DNA of 64,000 nt, from positions 186,001-250,000 of the forward strand of contig JBBCJB010000004.1 in assembly GCA_037190485.1 (NCBI GenBank), in the 5' to 3' direction. The notes under the pieces were generated by a model. It saw only the letters and a list, made by a program, of their open reading frames with translations. It did no database searches and was not told the DNA's origin. Source of the stretch: Parapedobacter sp037190485 (lineage in GTDB: Bacteria; Bacteroidota; Bacteroidia; Sphingobacteriales; Sphingobacteriaceae). Every line of letters starts with the position of its first letter. Position 1 is the stretch's first letter. The translations under genes and the position numbers were made by a program. Positions 1 through 8,243 of this stretch are shown here, one piece after another.

Positions 1-2
1 CC

Positions 3-1970
3 CTAAAAGATGGGCATAGCATCGTCTTGACCGAAAAGTTCGCCAAAACCCTGTTCGGCATCGAAGAAGCCTTGGGCAAGACCGTCCGGATCGACAGCAA
101 CCGCAATGCCACCGTAACGGGTATCCTCAAAGACCTGCCTAACAATACGCTGCTCCGGTTTGACTACCTGCTACCTTGGCAACACATGGAACGGCTGGGT
201 TGGAGCGACACCCACTGGGGCAACAATTCGGTGACGACCTATGCCCTCCTGAAGCCGGGCGCCAGCCAAGCAGCCTTCGACGCGAAAATACGTACGATAA
301 CCATTGACCACACGGCAGGAACTGCCAATGCTTCCACAACCGAAGTGTTCACCCAGCCGCTGAGCCGCTATTACCTGTACGGAAAATCCGAAGACGCCAA
401 GCTGGTGGCCGGCAACTTGGTGACCGTACGGTTATTCATCGTGCTCGCCGTGTTTATCCTGCTCATCGCCTGCATCAATTTCATGAACCTCAGTACAGCG
501 CGCAGCGAGCGACGCGCCAAGGAAGTGGGTATCCGTAAAGTGGTCGGCGTAAGCAAGGGCCTGTTGATTGCGCAGTTCTTGATGGAAAGTATCCTGCTGA
601 GCGCGCTGTCCTTTTTCGTCGCACTGCTGCTCGTGCAGTTCAGCCTAGGTGCTTTCAATGGGCTGGTGGGCAAGGCGCTGGTTATCCCGTATAGTGAGCC
701 GCTGTTCTGGCTGTTCGCCACGGGGCTTGTCCTCCTAACAGGGTTGGTAGCGGGCAGTTATCCGGCATTCTACCTGTCTTCGTTCAACCCCGTGTCCGTA
801 TTGAAGGGTACCTTCAGGAAGCAATCGGCGTTGGTGGCACCCCGTAAGGTATTGGTGACCATCCAATTTACGTTTGCCATTATCCTGATCATCGCCACGG
901 TCATCGTCTACCGGCAAATCCAACACGGCCTGAACCGCGACACCGGCTATGACCGCCATAACCTCGTGTATTTCTTTTTCCAGGGCGACATGGAAAACCA
1001 CTACGAAACCCTGCGGAATGAGCTGTTAACAAGTGGCGCGACGACCTCGGTGTCGTTGTCGGCCAACCCCATCACCCAACGTTGGAGCGACAGCTGGGGA
1101 TTTCAGTGGGATGGCAGTACCAAAGCCGACGAAAAGATCGACTTCGTACGATTGGGAACGGATGCCGGTTTCTCGGAGACCTTTGGCATCCAGCTGGTCG
1201 AAGGCCGTGACATCGACATCTACAACTATCCCACCGACAGCATGGCGATCTTGCTGAACGAAACCGCCGTGAAAGCCATGCGCCTCGAACAGCCCATCGG
1301 GGCGAAAATCAGGTGGGCTTATTCCACGACACACTTCCATGTGGTTGGCGTCTTCAGCGACTTCATCCTCGAATCGCCCTTCGAGCAGCGCATCAGCCCG
1401 ATGATGGTCAACGGCCCCGGGGGTTACTCGCCGAATATCCTGCACGTCAAACTGAACCCGGATAACCCTGTCGCGGAGAACCTCTCCCGGCTAGAAAAAA
1501 TCTTCAAGACCTACAATCCGGGTTACCCTTTCGAGTATGTGTTTGCCGACGAAAATTACGCACAGAAATTCCTGAGCGCCGAACGATCGGGGAAACTGGC
1601 CGGGCTATTCGCACTCCTTACCATCCTGATATCGTGCTTGGGCCTATTCGGCTTGGCGGCCTATATGGCCGAAAGCCGTACCAAGGAAATTGGCGTCCGG
1701 AAAGTGCTGGGTGCTTCGGTATGGGGTATCACCCAGCTCCTATCGAAAGATTTCCTCCTGTTGGTGATGCTGTCGTTTATCATTGCCTCGCCGATTGCGT
1801 GGTATGCCATGAACCAATGGTTGGCAGGCTACTCCTACCGTGTTGGCGTGGAGTGGTGGATATTTGCCCTCACCGGCGTTTTGGCCGCGGCGATCGCGTT
1901 GTTGACCGTTAGCTGGCAGGCCATCAAGGCGGCGATGGCCAATCCGGTCGACAGCCTCCGGGACGAATGA
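3..1970 (+). CDS. MacB/FtsX-type ABC transporter permease, 5'-truncated by window edge
   Basis: This is the inner-membrane permease of a MacB-like ABC exporter with two core-plus-FtsX repeats. The frame is open to the window edge: codons before the first possible start at 27 read LKDGHSIVL, typical of the periplasmic core, so the gene begins upstream. Counting from position 27, membrane helices lie near residues 132-154 and 275-297 and in the last 120 residues. Both FtsX repeats carry the signature after the helix (AKEVGIRKVVG and TKEIGVRKVLGAS). The protein ends ANPVDSLRDE, an ending shared in near-identical form by the three other permeases in this window. No ATP-binding subunit is encoded nearby, so the partner is elsewhere. 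The family exports peptides, lipids or drugs; the substrate here is unknown. Confidence 0.9.
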   Translation, partial: LKDGHSIVLTEKFAKTLFGIEEALGKTVRIDSNRNATVTGILKDLPNNTLLRFDYLLPWQHMERLGWSDTHWGNNSVTTYALLKPGASQAAFDAKIRTITIDHTAGTANASTTEVFTQPLSRYYLYGKSEDAKLVAGNLVTVRLFIVLAVFILLIACINFMNLSTARSERRAKEVGIRKVVGVSKGLLIAQFLMESILLSALSFFVALLLVQFSLGAFNGLVGKALVIPYSEPLFWLFATGLVLLTGLVAGSYPAFYLSSFNPVSVLKGTFRKQSALVAPRKVLVTIQFTFAIILIIATVIVYRQIQHGLNRDTGYDRHNLVYFFFQGDMENHYETLRNELLTSGATTSVSLSANPITQRWSDSWGFQWDGSTKADEKIDFVRLGTDAGFSETFGIQLVEGRDIDIYNYPTDSMAILLNETAVKAMRLEQPIGAKIRWAYSTTHFHVVGVFSDFILESPFEQRISPMMVNGPGGYSPNILHVKLNPDNPVAENLSRLEKIFKTYNPGYPFEYVFADENYAQKFLSAERSGKLAGLFALLTILISCLGLFGLAAYMAESRTKEIGVRKVLGASVWGITQLLSKDFLLLVMLSFIIASPIAWYAMNQWLAGYSYRVGVEWWIFALTGVLAAAIALLTVSWQAIKAAMANPVDSLRDE

Positions 1971-1991
1971 CCCGAACCCGCGTGGGCTTGA

Positions 1992-2756
1992 TCATTTCTC
2001 CAGTTCCACCACCCGCTTTTCGATCGATTCCATGATCTGCGTGAGGTTGGTGAGGGCGTCTGCCAGCTGCGCATCGGTAAGTTTGTCTTCCAGGCGCTTC
2101 ATCCGCATGGCCAGCCCGTCCAATCGGATCTGCAGGCCTTCCAGGTCTTCCGCATCGGGCGGCGCTTGCTGCCGATCATTCGTTTTCAAGAGCGGTCGTA
2201 ACGTGATGCCCAAGGCGATGATGCCAATGATGAGGGCGAGGTAAGCGATCATACTATTTTCTGCTTTTGGGTTATCATGCTGTTCAACCTGTGGGGTTGT
2301 ATCGGCCTCTTCCACATGCACCGTATCGGCATAACTCGCCGCTGGCGTGGCTGCGGGCGGGTTGACAAGGCTTTCGGTGCGGGCCAAGTAGGTTGCATAG
2401 CCGGCCAGCTGTTTTCGATAGCCCTTGCCCGGTCGGTCGAGGATATCCGCGAATAATTGGTTCCGCAAACCGGCCAATTCCGCCTCGTTGGCCACCGTCA
2501 TCCTGCGCCACGTGTTGTACCAGCGATCGATGCCCGCAATGGGCTTCTTGCTAGCCAACTGTTGCGTGAAGCAGTCGTAGTCCAGCGTTTCGCACGTAAT
2601 CCGGAAACCGGTATCCTGTGAAACCGCCCGGTCTGTCGCCAGGAAATCGATGGTCTCGCGAATCAATTCATATTTGGCTTCTTCCAGCCTGTTTTGCGCA
2701 AAAGCCCCAAAAACCATCCCCAACACACCTATCCCTGTCAACAATCCGCGTTGCAT
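1992..2756 (-). CDS. Membrane-anchored coiled-coil protein of unknown function
   Basis: A 254-residue protein that I do not recognise. It has a signal peptide (residues 1-20, ending FGAFAQ) and an extracytoplasmic region to about residue 165 with two cysteines near 54 and 61. One transmembrane helix follows at about 168-188 (YLALIIGIIALGITL), then a charged C-terminal coiled coil (about 203-254) on the opposite side of the membrane. It is convergent with the upstream permease, 21 bp away, and divergent from the next one. A matching promoter lies 32-62 bp upstream. It is probably a cell-envelope scaffold or sensor, but nothing in the sequence fixes a function. Confidence 0.75.
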   Translation of the reverse strand: MQRGLLTGIGVLGMVFGAFAQNRLEEAKYELIRETIDFLATDRAVSQDTGFRITCETLDYDCFTQQLASKKPIAGIDRWYNTWRRMTVANEAELAGLRNQLFADILDRPGKGYRKQLAGYATYLARTESLVNPPAATPAASYADTVHVEEADTTPQVEQHDNPKAENSMIAYLALIIGIIALGITLRPLLKTNDRQQAPPDAEDLEGLQIRLDGLAMRMKRLEDKLTDAQLADALTNLTQIMESIEKRVVELEK

Positions 2757-2787
2757 ACGTTTATCTTTTCGTTTAATGCTAAAACGA

Positions 2788-2818
2788 CGAAGGTAAGCAG
2801 AAAATTACATGGGGGCAA
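2788..2818 (-). promoter_or_regulatory. Bacteroidota-type promoter for the coiled-coil protein gene
   Basis: On the minus strand TTG is followed by exactly 20 bases and then TACCTTCG. This is close to the Bacteroidota housekeeping pattern (TTTG, about 19-21 bases, TAnnTTTG). It lies directly upstream of the 1992-2756 gene. The assignment rests on pattern and position only. Confidence 0.5.
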
Positions 2819-2831
2819 CGCTAAAAACGAT

Positions 2832-2868
2832 TGTTCGCTTATGGACACCCGGTGTCCGATATCGAACA
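2832..2868 (+). promoter_or_regulatory. Paired palindromic activator sites upstream of the permease operon
   Basis: Two 16-bp sites, TGTTCGCTTATGGACA (2832) and TGTCCGATATCGAACA (2853), fit the pattern TGTYCG-N4-CGRACA. The first has one mismatch; the second is fully symmetrical. They start 21 bp apart, two helical turns. They lie about 90 bp upstream of a sigma-54-like promoter, where enhancer sites for NtrC-type activators sit. The same doublet with the same 21-bp offset precedes the permease gene at 53.4-55.8 kb. Confidence 0.7.
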
Positions 2869-2921
2869 GTACACCCGGGAAACCACCTACCACCTAACTG
2901 TTTATCAACACGTTGTATTTT

Positions 2922-2937
2922 TGGCGCCAAACATGCT
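2922..2937 (+). promoter_or_regulatory. Sigma-54-like (-24/-12) promoter
   Basis: TGGCGCCAAACATGCT has the invariant GG and GC dinucleotides 12 bp apart, as RpoN promoters require, with TGGC and TGC(T) elements around them. It lies 30 bp before the ATG of the 2967 permease and downstream of two palindromic sites that could bind an NtrC-family regulator. No such regulator gene lies in the window. Confidence 0.55.
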
Positions 2938-2966
2938 GGTTGGTTTTGTGAAGCAGTACGTCAACG

Positions 2967-5366
2967 ATGATCAGGAATTACGTCAGGATAGCGTGGAGGA
3001 GCGCTTTAAAAAATCGCTTTTTCAGCCTGCTCAACGTAGCGGGTTTGGCCATCAGTTTGGCCGTGGCCATGTTGTTGATTACCTATGGCCGGGAACAACT
3101 GGGGTTCAACCGGCAATTCACGAAAGTCGATGCCCTCCATCGGATGGTCATGGAGGCCTCTGCCGACTACAATTACGAAAAATGGACCACGCTGCCCAAT
3201 GCCGTGGGGCCAGCGATGCTTACGGATATTCCTGAGGTGGCTTCCGTCGCGCGTTTGGTCAGGCTGGATTTCACGGGCTTTGGCTCCGTGCGCGCAAACA
3301 ATGCCAATTTCGCGGAGAAGAACATTTACCTCGTCGACTCTTCATTTTTCCGTCTCTTTGACGTCGGGTTCGTCGAAGGGGATCGCCATTCGGCATTTAC
3401 CCATCCGAAAAGCGCGGTGATATCGGCAAGCAAGAAAAACACGATTTTCGGAACGGCATCGGCGTTGAACCAGCCGATCATCGTCAATCAACGGGATACG
3501 TTTACGGTAACCGGCGTATTCGAAGACTTGCCCAGGAACAGTTCTTTCGATGGTGAGCTTTTCTTCGACATCATGGATTCCTGGATGGGCAAGAACATAT
3601 CTTGGTCGAATGCAAGCTACCATACCTTTTGCCTGTTGCATCCTGGTGCCCAGCCTAGCGACGTGGAACAAAAAGCGACGGCACTCATCGACCGATATGT
3701 CCCGAAAGACAATCAATACTACACGCGGTTCTTTTTGCAACCCTTGGCCAAGATACACCTTCATTCGTCCGATCTGCGGGATGGCCTATCCAACCGCAGG
3801 GGCGATATCGCAACGGTGAACACCGTGTTCATCCTTTCGCTATTGATCATCTTGATCGCATGCATCAACTACATGAACCTCGCCACCGCACGCTCCCAAA
3901 AAAACGCGAAAGAGGTGGGGATAAGCAAGGTCTTGGGTGCGCATCGCCATCAGATCGGGCTGCGTTTCTACTTGGACACCGCCATCATCACGTTATTTGC
4001 GATTGGCATCGGGCTATTGCTCGCGACCGTTGCCTTGCCTGCATTCAATACCATCGTCGGTTCGGCGATCCCCCTCCCTCACCTGGTCGGCCCCGCGAAC
4101 ATGGGCATCGCCGGGCTGATCTGGCTGACGGTCACGCTTATCGGCGGCAGTTATCCTGCACTATTGATGGCGAACATACCCAGTTTGTCCTTGATGAAAA
4201 ACATCCTTTCCCATGGGCAATTTGCGCAATACATCCGTCAAGGCTTGGTTGTCTTCCAATTCGCGTGCTCGATCATCCTCATCATCGGTGTGTTCATCAT
4301 CTCCCGACAGCTGCGCCACGTTGCTGAAAAAGACCTCGGTTATCAACCCGCCAACATACTGGCCGTCCCGATCCAATCGATCGGAACGACCGAAAAACTG
4401 AATAGCATCAAGCAGGGCATCCAGGAATTGGCTGGAACCGAAAGCGTCGCTACGCTTCAAACGTTCCCCGGATACGGGGAAAGCGGAAAGACCATCCACC
4501 GTCCTGGCGAATCGAACGAGGGCCTGCCGGTGAGCACGTCCAGCAGCCGGGGCGCGGTGGTGCCTACACTCCGGCTTGACTTGCTGGCCGGCTCGGATTT
4601 ACCGGCTGAGCTGTCAGCTACGGATACCACCTGTTACCTCTTGATCAATGAAGTCGTGGCCGCTTACCTCGGGTATGCGAACCCCGCTGACGCCGTCGGG
4701 CAGCAGCTGCACACCGAAATGATGCCAAACTCCAAGATTGCGGGCGTGGTGCGGAATTTCAATTTCGAAAGCCTGAAGGCCGCCGTAGGCGGTTATGTCT
4801 TCTACCGGATGAACCGACCCAGCGAGGGCTATCGGTATTTCCTCATCCGCCACACGGGCCACCCCACGCCAGCCTATGTCGCACAGGTCCAACAGCTGTT
4901 CCATCAGCACCTGCCCGAGGCGGCTTTTGATTTCCAATTCCTGGACGACCACATCAAGGGTTTCTATACGCTGGAGAACCGGACCAACAACATCATCACG
5001 GCGTTCTCCCTGATTGCGATCTTCATTGCCTGCCTGGGGCTGTTCGGGTTGGCCGCATTCACCGCCGAACAGCGGAAAAAGGAAATCGGTATCCGGAAGG
5101 TCCTCGGCGCCAGCATCGCCAACATCACGGCGATGTTATCCAAGCAATTCCTGATGTTGGTAGCCATCGCCTTGCTGATTGCCTCGCCGCTGGCTTGGTG
5201 GGCTGGCAATGCCTGGTTGCGCGATTTCGCTTATCGAATCGATATCGCTTGGTGGATATTCGCCATTTCTGGATTGTGCGCCTTTGCCATCACGCTGGCC
5301 ACGGTGAGCTATCACGCCATCCGTGCGGCCACGGCCAATCCGGTGGAATCGCTTCGGGATGAGTAG
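2967..5366 (+). CDS. MacB/FtsX-type ABC transporter permease
   Basis: A full-length 799-residue two-repeat permease. It has an N-terminal helix (about 17-40, after MIRNYVRIAWR), MacB core domain 1 and FtsX domain 1 with ARSQKNAKEVGISKVLGA. A second helix (about 425-450) precedes core domain 2 and FtsX domain 2 with EQRKKEIGIRKVLGAS. It ends ANPVESLRDE. The ATG at 2967 is chosen because MIRNY is the usual start of this family. It is the first gene of an operon with the next permease (21-bp gap to that gene's ATG) and sits behind a sigma-54-like promoter with two upstream palindromes. It would work in the inner membrane with an unseen MacB-type ATPase and periplasmic adaptor. The substrate is unknown. 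Confidence 0.92.
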   Translation: MIRNYVRIAWRSALKNRFFSLLNVAGLAISLAVAMLLITYGREQLGFNRQFTKVDALHRMVMEASADYNYEKWTTLPNAVGPAMLTDIPEVASVARLVRLDFTGFGSVRANNANFAEKNIYLVDSSFFRLFDVGFVEGDRHSAFTHPKSAVISASKKNTIFGTASALNQPIIVNQRDTFTVTGVFEDLPRNSSFDGELFFDIMDSWMGKNISWSNASYHTFCLLHPGAQPSDVEQKATALIDRYVPKDNQYYTRFFLQPLAKIHLHSSDLRDGLSNRRGDIATVNTVFILSLLIILIACINYMNLATARSQKNAKEVGISKVLGAHRHQIGLRFYLDTAIITLFAIGIGLLLATVALPAFNTIVGSAIPLPHLVGPANMGIAGLIWLTVTLIGGSYPALLMANIPSLSLMKNILSHGQFAQYIRQGLVVFQFACSIILIIGVFIISRQLRHVAEKDLGYQPANILAVPIQSIGTTEKLNSIKQGIQELAGTESVATLQTFPGYGESGKTIHRPGESNEGLPVSTSSSRGAVVPTLRLDLLAGSDLPAELSATDTTCYLLINEVVAAYLGYANPADAVGQQLHTEMMPNSKIAGVVRNFNFESLKAAVGGYVFYRMNRPSEGYRYFLIRHTGHPTPAYVAQVQQLFHQHLPEAAFDFQFLDDHIKGFYTLENRTNNIITAFSLIAIFIACLGLFGLAAFTAEQRKKEIGIRKVLGASIANITAMLSKQFLMLVAIALLIASPLAWWAGNAWLRDFAYRIDIAWWIFAISGLCAFAITLATVSYHAIRAATANPVESLRDE

Positions 5367-5387
5367 CGTAACTAATTGCTGAAAGAA

Positions 5388-7772
5388 ATGATACGGAATT
5401 ATCTCAAAACCGCATGGCGGACCTTGGCGTTCAACCACACGTATACGGCAACCAACGTGGTGGGGTTGACGTTGGGCCTTTTGGTCATCATGCTGATCGC
5501 TTCGCTGGTGACGGATGAGCTATCGTATGATCGCCAATGGGCGGATGCCGGTGCGTTGTATCGTATCCGGACGGTCCAAGAAAGCAGCGACAGCCGGATC
5601 ACGTTCCGGCCTAGCGGCGCACCCCAGGGGCTGGCGGGTGCCTTGGCGGCCCAATTCCCCGAAATCTCGGCGTACACCACCGTCGCCCTTGGTGATCGGA
5701 CCTTCGTGATCGATTCGACCACCCACGTCCATGCCGACCTGCTGGTGCTGGAAACCGATACCCATTTTTTCAAGCTGTTCGCCGCCGAGGTCGTGAAAGG
5801 CAACCCCAACGGAATCGTGCGCCATGCCAAAAACCTGATCATCACCGAACGTACCCACCGTACCCATTTCGGTGGCCAAGACGTGGTGGGCAAGCTTTAT
5901 TACGATCTGCCAAGGGAAGGGACTCCCGAACCGTTTTTTGTCAATGCCATCGTCAAGGACCTGCCCCGGAACTCGCATCTCTATGCCGATGCCATCGTCA
6001 TCCAGGCAACCGAACAGGCCTTCGAACCCGGCAGGGCGGGCAACATGCAACCGCAATACATACGCCTGTCCGGAGGCACCGACACCACGTTGACCGCCAA
6101 GGCGAATGCGTGGCTCAAGAGACAATTCCCGGAACAAGATTCGAAGCCCGTGGAATTACAAAAAATCAAGGATATCCACCTCCAACCGGAGGCCGGTTGG
6201 CGGGGTCCAATGCGCGACCTCTACCTCCTTTCGGGCATTGGCATCCTCATCCTGGTGCTGGTGTGCATCAACTTTGTCAACCTCACCTTCGCGCACGCCG
6301 TCAAGCGTGCGCTGGAAACCGGGATACGTAAAGTACTGGGCGCCCAGCGCGTCCACCTATTCGCCCAGCTGGGCACCGAAACGCTCCTGCTTTTCGGCGG
6401 CTCGCTGCTTTTGGCCTTCGGTGCCTATATCCTCGTCCTGCCACTTTTCGAGCAATACCTCGGACATCCCCTCACGATGGCCTTCCACCGGTCGCCAACG
6501 ATGTTTGCCGCATTGGCGGTTTGCTGGATCGCGATCGGCCTGTGCTGTAGCGTGCCCCCTACATTGGCCCTATCCAGGACCAAGGCCAGCCACGAACTGA
6601 AAAAACGCCTTGCGGCTTTTGGCCTGCCCTTGCACCTGGGCACGACACGCGTGTTGATCGCCCTGCAATTCGGCATCGCGATGGTGGTGCTCAGCTGCAT
6701 GTTCACCATCCAGGCCCAACTGAAATACCTGGACGCGAAAGACCTCGGCTATGAACCCACGGACTTGCTCGTGATGGACTACACCGCCTGGGAGGGGAAG
6801 GCCCAAGCGTTCAAGCACACGCTGCTGCAACACCCGGAAATCATTTCGGCCAGCTTTTCGATGTGGACGCCGTTCAACGGCGGGGTCGACATCAAAACCA
6901 TAATAGACCCCGCGAATCCGGACAAGAACGAATACCTATTGTCGCTCTTCGCTGATTTCGACTACGTATCCACGATGGGCATGCGGCTTACCGAAGGGCG
7001 GAAATTGGATCCGAGCCATGCACTCGATGCGTTCGTGTACGGCGGTCCAGCTCCCGAAACGGCCTTCCCCAATGTCCTGATGACCGAAACGGTGAAAAAG
7101 CGCTTTGGCTTGCAGGCGGACCAAAGCGCGCCTTTGCTTGGCGTGACCCCGGTGGGTACCCTGGCGGATTTCCATGGCACGAGCCTACATCATCCCATGG
7201 CTGATTTCGTAATCCACGGCCAGCGCGACTGGGACGCGGGATGCCTCTCCGTCCGGGCGGTACCTGGGCAAAAAGAAGCCGCATTGGCTGCGATGACCGC
7301 GACCTGGAATGCGTTCTTCCCGAACCGGCTGTCGCGAATCAATCGGCTGGAGGAACAGGTGGATAACCAGTACCTGAAAGAGCGGAAACAATTCCAGCAA
7401 CTGGCGTTCTTCAGCGGCACCAGCATGCTCATCGCCTTGCTGGGCGTCTTGGGCATCGCCATTTACACCATCGAGCGCCGGGTCAAGGAAATCGGTATCC
7501 GCAAGGTGCTCGGTGCCACCACGGGTTCCATCGTGTCGCTCATCTCCGGTTCGTTTACCCGATTGGTACTGATCGCCGTCTTGGTGGCGGCACCTGCCGC
7601 TTGGTGGATCATGCATCGCTGGCTGGACGAATTCGCGTATCGGATCGACATGCCCATCCATGTATTTATGCTCACCGGTTTGTTAACCCTTTGCTGCATG
7701 TTGGCCGTGGTGGGGCTACGGGCGCTGCACGCCGCAAGGACCAATCCGGTCGACAGCCTGCGGGATGAATGA
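5388..7772 (+). CDS. MacB/FtsX-type ABC transporter permease
   Basis: A 794-residue paralogue of the preceding gene. The ATG at 5388 is preferred to the in-frame TTG at 5376. It gives MIRNYLKTAWRTL, parallel to the neighbour, and is preceded by a purine-rich GAAAGAA. Domain order is N-terminal helix, MacB core, FtsX (RALETGIRKVLGAQ), linker helix, second core, and second FtsX (RRVKEIGIRKVLGAT), ending TNPVDSLRDE. It is co-transcribed with the 2967 gene. The two may form a heterodimeric exporter or be alternatives for one ATPase; this is inference. Confidence 0.92.
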   Translation: MIRNYLKTAWRTLAFNHTYTATNVVGLTLGLLVIMLIASLVTDELSYDRQWADAGALYRIRTVQESSDSRITFRPSGAPQGLAGALAAQFPEISAYTTVALGDRTFVIDSTTHVHADLLVLETDTHFFKLFAAEVVKGNPNGIVRHAKNLIITERTHRTHFGGQDVVGKLYYDLPREGTPEPFFVNAIVKDLPRNSHLYADAIVIQATEQAFEPGRAGNMQPQYIRLSGGTDTTLTAKANAWLKRQFPEQDSKPVELQKIKDIHLQPEAGWRGPMRDLYLLSGIGILILVLVCINFVNLTFAHAVKRALETGIRKVLGAQRVHLFAQLGTETLLLFGGSLLLAFGAYILVLPLFEQYLGHPLTMAFHRSPTMFAALAVCWIAIGLCCSVPPTLALSRTKASHELKKRLAAFGLPLHLGTTRVLIALQFGIAMVVLSCMFTIQAQLKYLDAKDLGYEPTDLLVMDYTAWEGKAQAFKHTLLQHPEIISASFSMWTPFNGGVDIKTIIDPANPDKNEYLLSLFADFDYVSTMGMRLTEGRKLDPSHALDAFVYGGPAPETAFPNVLMTETVKKRFGLQADQSAPLLGVTPVGTLADFHGTSLHHPMADFVIHGQRDWDAGCLSVRAVPGQKEAALAAMTATWNAFFPNRLSRINRLEEQVDNQYLKERKQFQQLAFFSGTSMLIALLGVLGIAIYTIERRVKEIGIRKVLGATTGSIVSLISGSFTRLVLIAVLVAAPAAWWIMHRWLDEFAYRIDMPIHVFMLTGLLTLCCMLAVVGLRALHAARTNPVDSLRDE

Positions 7773-8051
7773 TGGGGCATATGGAACGAAAAGTACATTT
7801 CAAATGGATCAAGCTGATGATGGTCATCGGGCTTGGCGCATGCACGGCAATCAGCGGAACGGACACTTCCTCCCGAAACCGGCACCTGGGAATACGATGC
7901 GTCGAGCAAATCGTTATCCATCACCACCTATGGCCACGAACCCCAGCGTTATGAAGTCGCCGAGGCCAGCGCCAAAAAGCTGGTCATGACCCACCGTGGG
8001 GAAGCCCGTAGCGAAACGCATGTGTTGACCGCAACGTATGCCGTTAGGTAA
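7769..8051 (+). pseudogene. Frameshifted lipoprotein remnant, possibly lipocalin-like
   Basis: An ATG overlapping the stop of the upstream permease (ATGA) opens a frame with a lipoprotein signal (WIKLMMVIGLGAC, cysteine at the lipobox). It then runs into unrelated-looking sequence. About 35 codons in, the next frame carries a convincing small-domain tail (PPETGTWEYDASSKSLSITT) that ends at 8051. A single-base shift, with possible loss of a middle segment, would join the two. The short beta-strand pattern resembles lipocalin-like lipoproteins of this phylum, but that match is weak. Alternatively a shorter GTG or TTG start could express only the tail. Confidence 0.5.
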
Positions 8052-8243
8052 CAAGGTTTTTTGATGTTGGGCAGCCTTTTGGCTACACACCCGCCGCACA
8101 CCTTAGCGGTTACATGCATGACCTTGTCGATCAACGGCTCCCCGGTCGGCAACAATACGTATCGCGGTCTCGTACGTTCAAAACCGATAGCTGAGCCCAA
8201 CCGCACCATAGGCAACTGCGGGCCGGTCTCCAGGTCTGGCGCA

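Noticed and set aside
1026..1445. Long open frames opposite and inside the permease genes
   Set aside because: They are antisense or out-of-frame shadows in GC-rich coding DNA; their products are low-complexity and match no family, while the overlapping permeases are clear.
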